Below, in pieces: positions 1 through 8,634 of a DNA stretch of 64,000 nt (positions are counted from its first letter, which is position 1; the number at the start of each line of letters is the position of its first letter). The translations under genes were made by a program, and so were the position numbers. The notes beneath the pieces are model-generated. The model did not search any database, was not told the DNA's origin, and worked only from the letters and a program-made list of their open reading frames with translations. Origin of the DNA: Bacillus suaedaesalsae (lineage in GTDB: Bacteria; Bacillota; Bacilli; Bacillales; SA4); NCBI RefSeq assembly GCF_016890225.1, contig NZ_JAFELM010000035.1, forward strand, positions 28,935 through 92,934, in the 5' to 3' direction.

Positions 1-732
1 CGGGTCATCAAAGTTTTCAATGATTTCAAATTTAGGCTTTTCCTCTACTTCTTCACCTACTGGGCAAAATAAGTCACCTATTTGACATGCATCGGCAGGA
101 CATAGTTCAAAGCCTTCCGATGTATCAACACGAACTGCATATACAAATTTCCCTCCAACAAATTCACAGCGAGTAATCGATGCATCAGGAGATTCAATAT
201 ATTCTTGTATTAATGTAATACCATCAATTGGTTCTTCAAATTGATCACTATATACATAGTTTTGTAAACTATCAAAATCGTTAAATAACTGCACACCTAG
301 TCCTTTTCCAGCACGGTTATGCTTCGTAATCATTCTTGTTACACCAAACTTCTCTGCAGCACTTACAATTTGCGCTTTTCCTGTTGCCGCAATTGTTTTC
401 GGTGTTTGTATACCGAACTTATTTAACTCCAAATATTGCAATACTTTACTTAATTCTAATTGTAGTGCACGACATCCATTGAAAACAGGTTGATTATGTC
501 GTGATAACCAAGCAAGTAGTCCAGATGTTAGTTCTGGTGCATATCGGTGTCCCCGAGTATGAGAAGATGCACTCATTCGATTATAATAAACACCCGTGGG
601 TGGTACTGAAGATAAGTTGATTAATCCTTCAGCCATGTGTAATTCTTCAAACGGAAGTCCCAGTTCAGTTAAACGGTTCGTTAAGTGTATAGTCCAATCG
701 CTATTCTCATGAATGATATATATTTTTTTCAT
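1..732 (-). CDS. ATP-grasp (RimK-like) ligase, C-terminus beyond window edge
   Basis: The first 244 codons are visible; the frame stays open to base 1, so the gene is cut by the window. The protein starts MKKIYIIHENSDW and has a RimK-like layout: an N-terminal pre-ATP-grasp domain, then around residues 125-190 an ATP-grasp segment (ITKHNRAGKGLGVQLF, then LIQEYIES). Such enzymes join a carboxylate to an amine using ATP; the substrate cannot be told. A cysteine-rich stretch near residues 218-232 (CPADACQIGDLFCP) looks able to bind metal. The gene reads away from the kinase at 832-2250 with about 100 bases between them. Family call is fairly secure; pathway unknown. Confidence 0.7.
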   Translation of the reverse strand, partial: MKKIYIIHENSDWTIHLTNRLTELGLPFEELHMAEGLINLSSVPPTGVYYNRMSASSHTRGHRYAPELTSGLLAWLSRHNQPVFNGCRALQLELSKVLQYLELNKFGIQTPKTIAATGKAQIVSAAEKFGVTRMITKHNRAGKGLGVQLFNDFDSLQNYVYSDQFEEPIDGITLIQEYIESPDASITRCEFVGGKFVYAVRVDTSEGFELCPADACQIGDLFCPVGEEVEEKPKFEIIENFDDP

Positions 733-831
733 CAAACATTTCCTCTCTATTAAGGATTTAAACACAAGTAAACTTATCACAAAAGTATGTTTTAAACAAT
801 TAAAAAAGAAGTAAATCTTTTTCTCCTTCTT

Positions 832-2250
832 TTACTTATTCATAGGAAGGAAAATGGTTACGGTCGTCCCTTCCCCTTCTTCACTCTGTATCTTTATTTT
901 CCCGTTATGTTGTTCGATAATTCGATAGCATGTCATAAGACCTAAACCGGTTCCTTTTTCCTTTGTAGAATAAAACGGTTCACCAAGTTTCAGTAGTCTT
1001 TCTTTTGATATCCCAATCCCTTGATCACGAATGATGATGGCAATTTCATCGTCATGTGAATGAACAAGTACTTGGACATAACCATCTGCTTTTGAAGCTT
1101 CTAATGCATTTTGTATGATATTAATAAATACTTGCTTCAGGAGGCTAGAATCTCCTATTACAAGTGGGAGTCGATCATAAATCTCAAGTATGATTTCCTT
1201 ATTATCAAGCAATGCTTGTGTTTTCAATAGTTGAACAACTTGTGTGACAACTGCACTAATATTGATCTGCTTCATTACCTCTTGATGGGGTTTTGCCATT
1301 GTAAGAAACTCAGAAATGATCTCTTCGACCCGCTTTAACTCATCAAGTACTAGACCCGTATACTCCGGTGAACAAGATTCATTTGAGGCATGAAACAGTT
1401 GAATAAAGCCCTTTATAGAGGTTAAAGGATTTCGAATTTCATGAGCAACCGCTGCAGCTAGTTGACCAGCAACTGCCAATTTTTCGGATTTCCTTATTAA
1501 GGAATCAGTTTCAAGTCGTTGTTGAATATTCCTTGAGACAGAAATTAGTTCTGTCATTTCTCCTGTTATTTCATGAAGCACTGGTTTTACCGCAGACTCA
1601 ATCCATATATAGTTACCTGATTTCGTTCGAGCCCTGTATGTCATAATAACGGTTTCTTTTTTTTGAGAGGCTTGCATGTGTTGTTCTTTTATCTTTCTAA
1701 TGTCATCTTGATGCATAAACATATAAGGAGAAAGGCCAATAATTTGATCAGGTTCATATCCTAGTATGCTTTCTACTGATGGTGAAACATATAAATACGT
1801 ACCATCTACATCATGCATGATGATCATGTCTGAAGAATTCTCCGCAAGAATACGGTACTTTTTTTCATTGATCCGATATGTATCTTCGATTAACTTCTTT
1901 TCTGTAATATCCATAATTTGTCCATGTACAAATGAAACATCTTCAACATCAATTAGGCTAACATGAAGCATTCCCCAAATAATTTCACCAGATTTATGAA
2001 TATATCTTTTTTCCATTTGATATTTTTTTCGTTGTCGATTAATCAGTTCCGAAAACAATTGTTGATCTAATAATAAATCTTCAGGATACGAAATTTCGGG
2101 AATGGTCATATTGGAAAATTCCTCTTTAGAATATCCGATATACTCATAAAAGGCATCATTCATCTCTATTCTTTTAAAATCAATAGAGCCAATTAATTGC
2201 GGCACACTAGATTGATAAAATATTTGCTTGAACATGGCTTTTTCTCTCAT
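832..2250 (-). CDS. PAS-PAS sensor histidine kinase (sporulation-kinase type)
   Basis: Soluble 472-residue histidine kinase with no transmembrane segment. Two PAS domains lie at about residues 7-115 and 130-245, followed by the H-box AHEIRNPLTSIKG with the phospho-accepting His270, the ATPase N-box around Asn381, the DQGIGIS G1 box at 409-415 and the GTGLGL G2 box at 433-438. No response regulator gene is adjacent, as for the orphan kinases that feed the Bacillus Spo0F/Spo0A phosphorelay; that role is inference. GGAGG lies 4 bases before the ATG; an internal ATG five codons later is possible. It is divergent from the CobW-type gene. Confidence 0.85.
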   Translation of the reverse strand: MREKAMFKQIFYQSSVPQLIGSIDFKRIEMNDAFYEYIGYSKEEFSNMTIPEISYPEDLLLDQQLFSELINRQRKKYQMEKRYIHKSGEIIWGMLHVSLIDVEDVSFVHGQIMDITEKKLIEDTYRINEKKYRILAENSSDMIIMHDVDGTYLYVSPSVESILGYEPDQIIGLSPYMFMHQDDIRKIKEQHMQASQKKETVIMTYRARTKSGNYIWIESAVKPVLHEITGEMTELISVSRNIQQRLETDSLIRKSEKLAVAGQLAAAVAHEIRNPLTSIKGFIQLFHASNESCSPEYTGLVLDELKRVEEIISEFLTMAKPHQEVMKQINISAVVTQVVQLLKTQALLDNKEIILEIYDRLPLVIGDSSLLKQVFINIIQNALEASKADGYVQVLVHSHDDEIAIIIRDQGIGISKERLLKLGEPFYSTKEKGTGLGLMTCYRIIEQHNGKIKIQSEEGEGTTVTIFLPMNK

Positions 2251-2392
2251 AATTCCTCCACGAAAGTTGAAACTTCGAATGATTGTATGCTACCATTATT
2301 GCTCTCATAATGAAAGTTACTATTTTATCATCTTGCTATCATTTTCAATTTTTCATACTATAAGTAGAGTCACATTATTAAGGAGAACGAAT

Positions 2393-3307
2393 ATGAAGAC
2401 ACCAATTTATATATTGTCCGGTTTTTTAGGAGCAGGAAAAACGACATTACTTCGTAATATTCTAGAGCAGGAAAAAGAAAAAGGACGGAAGGTAGCCGTT
2501 CTTATGAACGAGCTTGGAGAGGTCTCTATTGATTCACATGCAGTTGATGAGGAAACACCACTTAAGGAATTATTAAATGGCTGCGTATGCTGCACGATTC
2601 AAGGTCAACTAGAATCCCAGTTACAAGAATTAATTCACTTACACTCATTAGATGTCATTTATATAGAAGCGACAGGGGTTGCTCATCCGATCGAAGTTGT
2701 AGATGCCTGTATGTCTCCAATATTAGTAGAACATGTAAATGTTGAAGGAGTTATTAGTTTAGTAGATGCCAAACGATGGAAGAACCGAAAAGAACTAAGC
2801 CCTCAGCTACAATCATTATTAATTGAGCAAGTGAAGCATGCAGATGTCATTCTATTAAATAAAGTAGATGATATATCCGAAGCAAAACAAGGTCAGCTGG
2901 CGTTTGAGATTCAACAACTGAACCCTTATGGAAAACTACTATTTACCACTTTTGCGAAGATAAATATTGACGATATTCAAGTATTTGAGAGAAAAACTCG
3001 TGAAGTACACGAAGACGCGCATGTCCATCAAAAGCTTCATCTAAAAACATTTGTATATAAGTTTACGCGCCCTGTCGATTTAGATCAATTTGAAGACTGG
3101 CTTCGAGTAATGCCTGATAACATCTTTAGAATAAAGGGTTACTTACGCTTTACACATTCTGATTCTTTATTCTTATTTCAATACTCTTACGGAATGCCGA
3201 TTTACATGAAAGAGCTTGTAAAAATCCCAACAAATCTTGTGTTCATTGGTGAGAATCTTCCAATTGAAGAAATACGAGAAGCTCTCCATAAATTAGAATC
3301 AGAGTAA
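2393..3307 (+). CDS. CobW/ZNG1-family GTPase (metal chaperone type)
   Basis: 304-residue G3E-family GTPase. It has the P-loop SGFLGAGKTT (residues 9-18), the metal-binding CVCC motif at residues 64-67 and the guanine-specificity motif NKVD at 156-159, followed by a CobW C-terminal domain from about residue 220. Family members deliver zinc or cobalt to client proteins; the metal cannot be decided here and I saw no Zur operator upstream. The start is the ATG at 2393 because AAGGAG at 2380-2385 precedes it; the frame stays open further upstream without a ribosome site. Confidence 0.87.
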   Translation: MKTPIYILSGFLGAGKTTLLRNILEQEKEKGRKVAVLMNELGEVSIDSHAVDEETPLKELLNGCVCCTIQGQLESQLQELIHLHSLDVIYIEATGVAHPIEVVDACMSPILVEHVNVEGVISLVDAKRWKNRKELSPQLQSLLIEQVKHADVILLNKVDDISEAKQGQLAFEIQQLNPYGKLLFTTFAKINIDDIQVFERKTREVHEDAHVHQKLHLKTFVYKFTRPVDLDQFEDWLRVMPDNIFRIKGYLRFTHSDSLFLFQYSYGMPIYMKELVKIPTNLVFIGENLPIEEIREALHKLESE

Positions 3308-3322
3308 AAAGGTACTCTGATT
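3297..3322 (+). terminator. Hairpin at the end of the CobW-type gene
   Basis: Perfect 10-bp inverted repeat AATCAGAGTA/TACTCTGATT overlapping the stop codon. Only three T residues follow, so it may be a weak terminator or an mRNA-protecting hairpin. Confidence 0.5.
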
Positions 3323-3547
3323 TGAAACCCTGTCTTCGAATGCACGATTACTAAATCATTGGGACTGATGCCTAGCCAGTTGTCTTTTCGGACTGACGAT
3401 CCTTTTTTTTAGGTTTAAAAAATGTGTCTTTCAATGAGAACATTAAAGAAATAGAAAAATATAAGAGTAAGGGTAAGGAAAGAAAATGACCTAGGAAGTT
3501 CAGTTCCCCTTTCACTTGTGGGAACTATAAGAACACAAACAGAGAAA
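3323..3547. other. Intergenic stretch without recognised gene
   Basis: No supported ORF. Two similar 9-mers, GGACTGATG near 3361 and GGACTGACG near 3389, lie on either side of a T-rich run. I see no promoter or riboswitch that I can name. Confidence 0.4.
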
Positions 3548-3592
3548 AAAGTACCCAACATAGTAGTCAAAGATAATACTGTTGGGTACTTT
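3548..3592 (-). terminator. Terminator of the permease operon
   Basis: 13-bp stem AAAGTACCCAACA/TGTTGGGTACTTT with a 19-base loop. Read on the minus strand it is followed by TTTTTTCTCT. It lies 60 bases after the permease stop codon. Confidence 0.75.
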
Positions 3593-3652
3593 AATTTAAG
3601 TGTTTTATATGCGATTTTAATAAATATCTGTTACAAAGTCTGTATATTTATA

Positions 3653-4687
3653 CTATCGTTCGATTTTTAGTAAACTATACGGATTGTTATGTTTTGATTT
3701 AACATTAATATCTTCTGTTGTTATCTCGTTTTCATTATTTATTATTTCCATGTTGTCTTCTATAAAAACATTCTTTAAACCCTCAACAATAAAATTCAAT
3801 GCCAGAACGATTATGGCAAAACAGAAAACTGGACCTAGTATTAAATTTGGTGAGAGAAGAAATTCAGAAAAGTATTTCGCAATGAGACCACCCCATTCAT
3901 TGGAAGCAGAGAAAACCTCAAGAGTTGGTGTTCCATGTAGAATATCAGCATCAATTTCTTCTCTTTTCCCTCCTCCAAGAAACACTCCTAGTACCCCTAA
4001 GTGAGCAAAAATCAATAAAGCCTGAACAATTTGTTGTACTAAAACAATAAACAATTGGGGTAAAAAGAATGGCCTTACATGTGTTTTAAAGATATGAAAC
4101 CAACTTCCCCCCATGACTTTAGCATTGAGTATGAATTCTTTAGTATAGATACGTTCAACTTCTTTTGAAATAAATACTCCGATAATTGGAGTGGATAATA
4201 GAATAATGATGAATAACGGTCCAATGATCGAAGAGTATTCACCAAAACTCCATGTAAACACAAATATAGGTGCCGCTAACATATAAGAAAATAACGATAG
4301 CGGAAAATAGTGTAACCCTTCAAACAAACTCCTTATAAAAGATTTAAATTTGGCGGGAAACAGTAACAAAATAAATCCTAAGATCATACCGAAGAACAAC
4401 CTTAATACTCCAACTATAATTGAGAGAGTTATTGTGTACTTAGCTCCATCAATTAACATTAGAAATAAATTGTTTCCCATTTTATCAGATCCAAGTGGAT
4501 AACTGAGAGATGGCGGAAATGGTGCTTTATCGATTACAATTCCGTTTTTATCATGTAAATAACGGGATGGAGCTGGTACATTATCTTTCAATATCCATGT
4601 ATAGAGAATACTTATCAACATAAACAATAATATCGTTATGGAACCGATCAAGAAAAACTTATTCCTGAATAATTGCTTTATATACAA
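3653..4687 (-). CDS. ABC transporter permease, DppC/OppC type
   Basis: Integral membrane protein of about 344 residues with an N-terminal transmembrane helix (FFLIGSITILLFMLISILY), a periplasmic-type segment containing YPLGSDKMGNNLF, and a cluster of five hydrophobic segments typical of the inner-membrane domain of oligopeptide/dipeptide ABC permeases. I prefer the TTG at 4687 as start: AAGGAG precedes it by 11 bases and it begins one base after the upstream permease stop. The frame is open to 4726 but with no ribosome site. No ATPase or substrate-binding protein gene is nearby, so substrate and partners are unknown. Confidence 0.78.
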   Translation of the reverse strand: MYIKQLFRNKFFLIGSITILLFMLISILYTWILKDNVPAPSRYLHDKNGIVIDKAPFPPSLSYPLGSDKMGNNLFLMLIDGAKYTITLSIIVGVLRLFFGMILGFILLLFPAKFKSFIRSLFEGLHYFPLSLFSYMLAAPIFVFTWSFGEYSSIIGPLFIIILLSTPIIGVFISKEVERIYTKEFILNAKVMGGSWFHIFKTHVRPFFLPQLFIVLVQQIVQALLIFAHLGVLGVFLGGGKREEIDADILHGTPTLEVFSASNEWGGLIAKYFSEFLLSPNLILGPVFCFAIIVLALNFIVEGLKNVFIEDNMEIINNENEITTEDINVKSKHNNPYSLLKIER

Positions 4688-4688
4688 A

Positions 4689-5639
4689 TCACTCAACAAC
4701 TCCTTGGATAGAATTTTTCTTCGCAAATAATTCCATAATCTTTAATACTAGGAAGAACGGCACAAAAATGCATAACAAACTTAGTGTTAATAATTCAGGA
4801 TTCCTCGCACAATTGGTCCAAATAAATCTTAATAAACCATTAACATTTAATACGATTTCTATTATTACTAGATTAGAGAGAGTAAACCAAAATATCGTTT
4901 TGTAATGATAAACAAACGAAGCATAAGCATTTCGAAATATATGAACAAACAAAATAGCAGTTTTTGTTAAACCCTTCCCTCTTGCCAGCTCAACATATAA
5001 AGATTGATATTCATCCTCAAACGAAAGTAATAAGTACCGAGTCATATAGATTGTTGGTAAAAAACTCAACACGATTAAAGGGAGTAAAAATGCTTCTTCC
5101 CCAAATGAACTCACTATATTAAATAATAATATATCTGTTTTTTTGAAAAACCATATGACGAACATCTGTAATGAGATGATGATAAAAAGATCGGGTAATG
5201 ATTCGATAACAAAGAAAATAAATTTTACCTTTCTTCTAATGCGGCTACTTAGTAACATGATTAAATACGTATTAAAAATCGCGAAAATGAAACTTGCTAA
5301 TAAAGCAATCCCTAGATATAACAATGTGTTCAAATAAACCTCTTGGAATATCGGGAAAAGTGGCTTCTCCCAACTAACCTCATTTAAATAAGTCCAATCT
5401 TTTACATGAATTAACCCTTTCGCAGTATTCATAATGGATTGCCAATATAATTCATAATCAAATTGAACAGGTTGGTATAAGAATAATGTATTTTCTAACC
5501 TTCCCGAATCTAGTAATGCTTGAATCTCTAATATATGTTCCATGTCAAATAGAAGATAAGGGATTGATCCCATTAAAAATATACCTGCAACAGCTATTAT
5601 GAATGGAACGATCGTTTGTTGGATAAGACCTTTTATCAT
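4689..5639 (-). CDS. ABC transporter permease, DppB/OppB type
   Basis: 316-residue membrane protein with an N-terminal transmembrane helix, a long extracytoplasmic loop (about residues 30-115) and about five further membrane segments. The cytoplasmic loop ELARGKGLTKTAIL is the EAA-like motif that contacts the ATPase. It is co-transcribed with the next permease, ending one base before that gene's TTG. The sequence is unusually rich in Ile, Phe and Leu and looks divergent from the housekeeping Opp/Dpp systems. The pair is probably an orphan heterodimer using an ATPase encoded elsewhere; this is inference. Confidence 0.78.
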   Translation of the reverse strand: MIKGLIQQTIVPFIIAVAGIFLMGSIPYLLFDMEHILEIQALLDSGRLENTLFLYQPVQFDYELYWQSIMNTAKGLIHVKDWTYLNEVSWEKPLFPIFQEVYLNTLLYLGIALLASFIFAIFNTYLIMLLSSRIRRKVKFIFFVIESLPDLFIIISLQMFVIWFFKKTDILLFNIVSSFGEEAFLLPLIVLSFLPTIYMTRYLLLSFEDEYQSLYVELARGKGLTKTAILFVHIFRNAYASFVYHYKTIFWFTLSNLVIIEIVLNVNGLLRFIWTNCARNPELLTLSLLCIFVPFFLVLKIMELFAKKNSIQGVVE

Positions 5640-5729
5640 TTTTCAGTTCCACTTCCTTTTTCAAAATATTGTAACAATATTGTAATATTAATAATTCTAT
5701 AGATCATTCGATTATCCCTTTATTCTAAA

Positions 5730-5885
5730 GGCGTTTTCGCAAAGAGTGTTGTTTTTCAAATTAGTCGAGAAACACGTAAATATTAAGGTTTCGTGGCATC
5801 TTTTCGTCAAAGTAATGAACATTTGTATTGACCTATTAAAGATACCCGAATTTGATTAATAGCAACAAAGTTTACGAAAAGAGCC
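5730..5885. repeat. MITE-like dispersed element, copy A
   Basis: About 156 bp that recur, diverged, at 55594-55738. Shared blocks in the same order are TTGTTTTTC, CATCTTTTCGTC, AAGTAAT, TTGACCTATTAA, CCCG.ATTT, AT.AGTAGCAAC-like, and TTTACGAAAAGAGCC at the right end. The left end GGCGTTTTCGCAAAG is an imperfect inverted copy of the right end (GGCTCTTTTCGTAAA on the other strand). It has no coding capacity. Confidence 0.65.
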
Positions 5886-5990
5886 ATTCCTAAAGAGATT
5901 CTATTTAATCACTAGAATCCTTCTAGATAACAATGACTAAGTAAGAATAGTTATCAAGAAGGAAAGACAAATAATTTGAATAAAAAGAGA

Positions 5991-6022
5991 GGATACTTGT
6001 TCGTATATTGAACAAAATATCC
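5991..6022 (-). terminator. Terminator of helD
   Basis: Stem GGATACTTGTTC/GAACAAAATATCC (one mismatch). Read on the minus strand it is followed by TCTCTTTTTATTC. It lies about 50 bases after the helD stop. The rest of 5886-6069 shows nothing else I recognise. Confidence 0.7.
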
Positions 6023-6069
6023 CCTTATTAGTATAGTCTTTAGTGTACTAAACCGTTTTGTATATAAAA

Positions 6070-8397
6070 TTAATCAATGATTTGCAAATCTAGTAGCTTC
6101 GGGTCAACCTCTCTTAAAAACGGATTCATTTCCCCACAGACATTGATAAAAAGCTCATGCATTGCTCTAGTACATGCCGTATAAAACAACTTCCTTTCGT
6201 ACTCCCTACCATAAACATCAGTAGAAGCATTATAAAGAATAACCGCATCAAATTCGATACCCTTTGCTAAATATGAAGGAATGACAACCAATCCATTATC
6301 AAATGTGGAAGATTCCTTTTGGACGAGTTTTACTTGGACTTCTTCTCTTAATTGGTTATATACTTCCACACTTTCTTCAGCCGTTTTACAAATAACTGCA
6401 ATATGATGTACCCCTTTATTTTGTAAAGATTGAATCGTTATTATTGTTAGAGGAGATAATTTTGTATGATAATCCACAATAGTCACATGCGGTTTTTCTC
6501 CATTACGATTAAATGGCTCGATTTCGTTTCCATTAAGAACTAATTGTTTAGTAAACTCAACAATTTGTTTCGTTGAACGATAGCTTCTCGTTAATGTGAT
6601 CGTTTCTTTTTCTATATGAACATCCTCATTTAACGCAGCATATCCGTTTACAGAGTGTGCGAAAATCGCTTGATTAAAATCACCTAACAACGTCATATGA
6701 CTCATAGGAAACAGTATAGATAATAGCGCAAGCTGTAATTCGGAATAGTCTTGAGCCTCATCTATGAACACATGTTTTACAGAAGTATTTTTATACAGTC
6801 CGAGAAGCTTCTCCTTCAAATATAATAAAGGAGCTGCATCTTCATAAAACAACGTCCCTTCCTCAATGGATTGTAGGGTTTGATTACAAAGCTCTTGCCA
6901 CAAGTTTGAGTTGTCACAACTGCTCCCCTTAAAAACGTCTTCATACATTCCTAAAAAATCCACATATTTCATGTCTCTTATATATTTCCGAATTGGTTTC
7001 AAGTAAGAATTTACAACAACTTTTGATAGGAAATCTTGCTCAAGCGCTAAGTCTTTGAATGCATCTTCAGAAAATTGCTTTTTATGTTTTTGCTGTAGTT
7101 TTCTGTAAGCTTTTAAATACGTCTCTTTGTCTAAGTATTGAATTTCCTCTTCTACCCACTCCGCTTTTCGCTCTTTTCTCGCAAATCTTTTCAACTCTCT
7201 TAGAAGTTGGTCAGTTAGAAGCTGCAGCCGATTGGGAATCGAAGAGGATGAGTCTAGTTCAAGGAACCATTTGTTGACTACTTCAGCAGTAAAAATCGTT
7301 CTACCACTGAACTCAATATCATGAAAAAGCAGACCAGTTTCTGATAATCTTTGTAAATACTGATCTAAGAGCTCCATAAAGTCCTTTGATGTTTTAAATT
7401 CAATACCTTTCATTCTCGCTTCATAGCCAGGTTTCTTTTCTTGACTCAATGTATATTCCATTTGGGTAAATGGATCTTCAATATTTAAGTCAAGCTCTAA
7501 CGTACGTTCTACAAAGTCTTGAAACGTCGTTTGCTGCATGTTCTTTTCACCAAGTTCCGGTAAAACAGTAGAAATATAGTCGTTAAATAAAGAGTTAGGT
7601 GAAAACAACAAAATGTGTTCAGCTTCTAACGTTTCTCGATAACGGTATAGTAAATATGCAACTCGTTGAAGAGCAGCCGAAGTTTTCCCGCTTCCTGCAG
7701 CTCCTTGGACTACAAGATACTTACTCGTTTCATTACGAATGATATCATTTTGTTCCTTTTGAATTGTCGCAACGATCGTCTTCATCTGAGAGTCTGAATT
7801 TTGACCAAGCACCTCTTGCAATAACTCATCACCAATTGCCAGACCTGTATCAAACATGCCTTTAATTTCACTATTTTTAATGATATATTGCCTTTTTAGT
7901 GTTAAATCGCCTTTCACGTTCCCTTCAGGTGTTCGATATTCAGCTTTACCTGGCAACGAATCATAATACAGGCTCGAGATTGGTGCACGCCAATCATAAA
8001 CGAGAAATTCATCGTCTTCATTAAGGAAAGAAGCGATCCCTAAATAAATCGGATTTTCTTCCTGCTCACCTTCAAAACGATAATTAATTCTCCCAAAATA
8101 TGGAGACCTTTTTAATCGTTTTAGCTTTGAAATTAAGTAATGAGAATGTCCATGACTTCTTTCACGTTCAGATAAAAATTCCGCCTGTTGTTTGATAGAA
8201 ACAAAGGTTTCAATCAAATCGTGTGGTTCATCAGTATTTACTCTGACATCCTCCCAGAAGTCTTTTCGAATATCAACAATGTCTGTCTTTAATGAATCCA
8301 AGTGGTACTTCATCGAATTTATCTTTTTATCTACTTCTACAACTACCTCATTGACACGATGTTGTTCCTTTTCCCATTCTTGAGGCGATAAACTCAT
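6070..8397 (-). CDS. helD: RNA polymerase recycling helicase HelD (UvrD/Rep-like)
   Basis: 775-residue superfamily 1 helicase-like ATPase. The N-terminal arm is a coiled coil rich in Lys and Glu (about residues 1-90). Walker A is GAAGSGKTS (about 232-240), the Walker B is VFIDEAQDYSE in the middle third, and the C-terminal motifs include TLTRSYRSTKQIVEF and FYTACTRAMHELFI. Length and layout match Bacillus HelD, which binds RNA polymerase and strips it from nucleic acid after transcription. I start at MSLSPQEWEKEQ because GGAGTGGTG lies just before this ATG; the upstream open codons are not needed. Monocistronic with its own terminator. Confidence 0.88.
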   Translation of the reverse strand: MSLSPQEWEKEQHRVNEVVVEVDKKINSMKYHLDSLKTDIVDIRKDFWEDVRVNTDEPHDLIETFVSIKQQAEFLSERERSHGHSHYLISKLKRLKRSPYFGRINYRFEGEQEENPIYLGIASFLNEDDEFLVYDWRAPISSLYYDSLPGKAEYRTPEGNVKGDLTLKRQYIIKNSEIKGMFDTGLAIGDELLQEVLGQNSDSQMKTIVATIQKEQNDIIRNETSKYLVVQGAAGSGKTSAALQRVAYLLYRYRETLEAEHILLFSPNSLFNDYISTVLPELGEKNMQQTTFQDFVERTLELDLNIEDPFTQMEYTLSQEKKPGYEARMKGIEFKTSKDFMELLDQYLQRLSETGLLFHDIEFSGRTIFTAEVVNKWFLELDSSSSIPNRLQLLTDQLLRELKRFARKERKAEWVEEEIQYLDKETYLKAYRKLQQKHKKQFSEDAFKDLALEQDFLSKVVVNSYLKPIRKYIRDMKYVDFLGMYEDVFKGSSCDNSNLWQELCNQTLQSIEEGTLFYEDAAPLLYLKEKLLGLYKNTSVKHVFIDEAQDYSELQLALLSILFPMSHMTLLGDFNQAIFAHSVNGYAALNEDVHIEKETITLTRSYRSTKQIVEFTKQLVLNGNEIEPFNRNGEKPHVTIVDYHTKLSPLTIITIQSLQNKGVHHIAVICKTAEESVEVYNQLREEVQVKLVQKESSTFDNGLVVIPSYLAKGIEFDAVILYNASTDVYGREYERKLFYTACTRAMHELFINVCGEMNPFLREVDPKLLDLQIID

Positions 8398-8432
8398 TAG
8401 CACCACTCCTAAAAAAAATTTATTCAAATTCG

Positions 8433-8462
8433 TTGACACCACAACTTTAGATATGTTATGAT
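8433..8462 (+). promoter_or_regulatory. Strong sigma-A promoter reading away from helD
   Basis: Exact -35 TTGACA (8433-8438), 18-base spacer, -10 TATGAT (8457-8462) with an extended TGT just before it. No protein gene follows on this strand before the hairpin at 8556-8577. Confidence 0.7.
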
Positions 8463-8468
8463 ATTATT

Positions 8469-8585
8469 AGGTTATTTATATATTTATTCATAACTATTTC
8501 GTAGTGACCAATACTTATATTATCATGTTTTCCATCTACTTACAATATGTATTTTAAAGGACATTTTTGTGTCCTTTTTTATTTT
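8469..8585 (+). ncRNA. Candidate small RNA between helD and the LVIVD gene
   Basis: About 115 nt bounded by a consensus promoter (8433-8462) and an intrinsic terminator (8556-8577 plus T-run). The only ATG frame inside encodes about ten residues without a ribosome site. It matches no RNA family I know. Ends are inferred from promoter and terminator positions only. Confidence 0.5.
8556..8577 (+). terminator. Terminator of the candidate small RNA
   Basis: 8-bp stem AAAGGACA/TGTCCTTT with loop TTTTTG, followed by T residues on the plus strand only. The minus reading has no U-tract, so it does not serve the LVIVD gene. Confidence 0.65.
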
Positions 8586-8594
8586 CCAATAAAA

Positions 8595-8631
8595 AAAGTA
8601 GAGACATAGTCCAAAAACTAGTCTCTACTTT
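8595..8631 (-). terminator. Terminator of the LVIVD-repeat gene
   Basis: 11-bp stem AAAGTAGAGAC/GTCTCTACTTT. On the minus strand it is followed by a run of T. It starts 4 bases after the stop codon. Confidence 0.8.
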
Positions 8632-8634
8632 TCT

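Noticed and set aside
3684..4004. 106-codon plus-strand frame opposite the permease gene
   Set aside because: Antisense to transmembrane coding sequence, no ribosome site.
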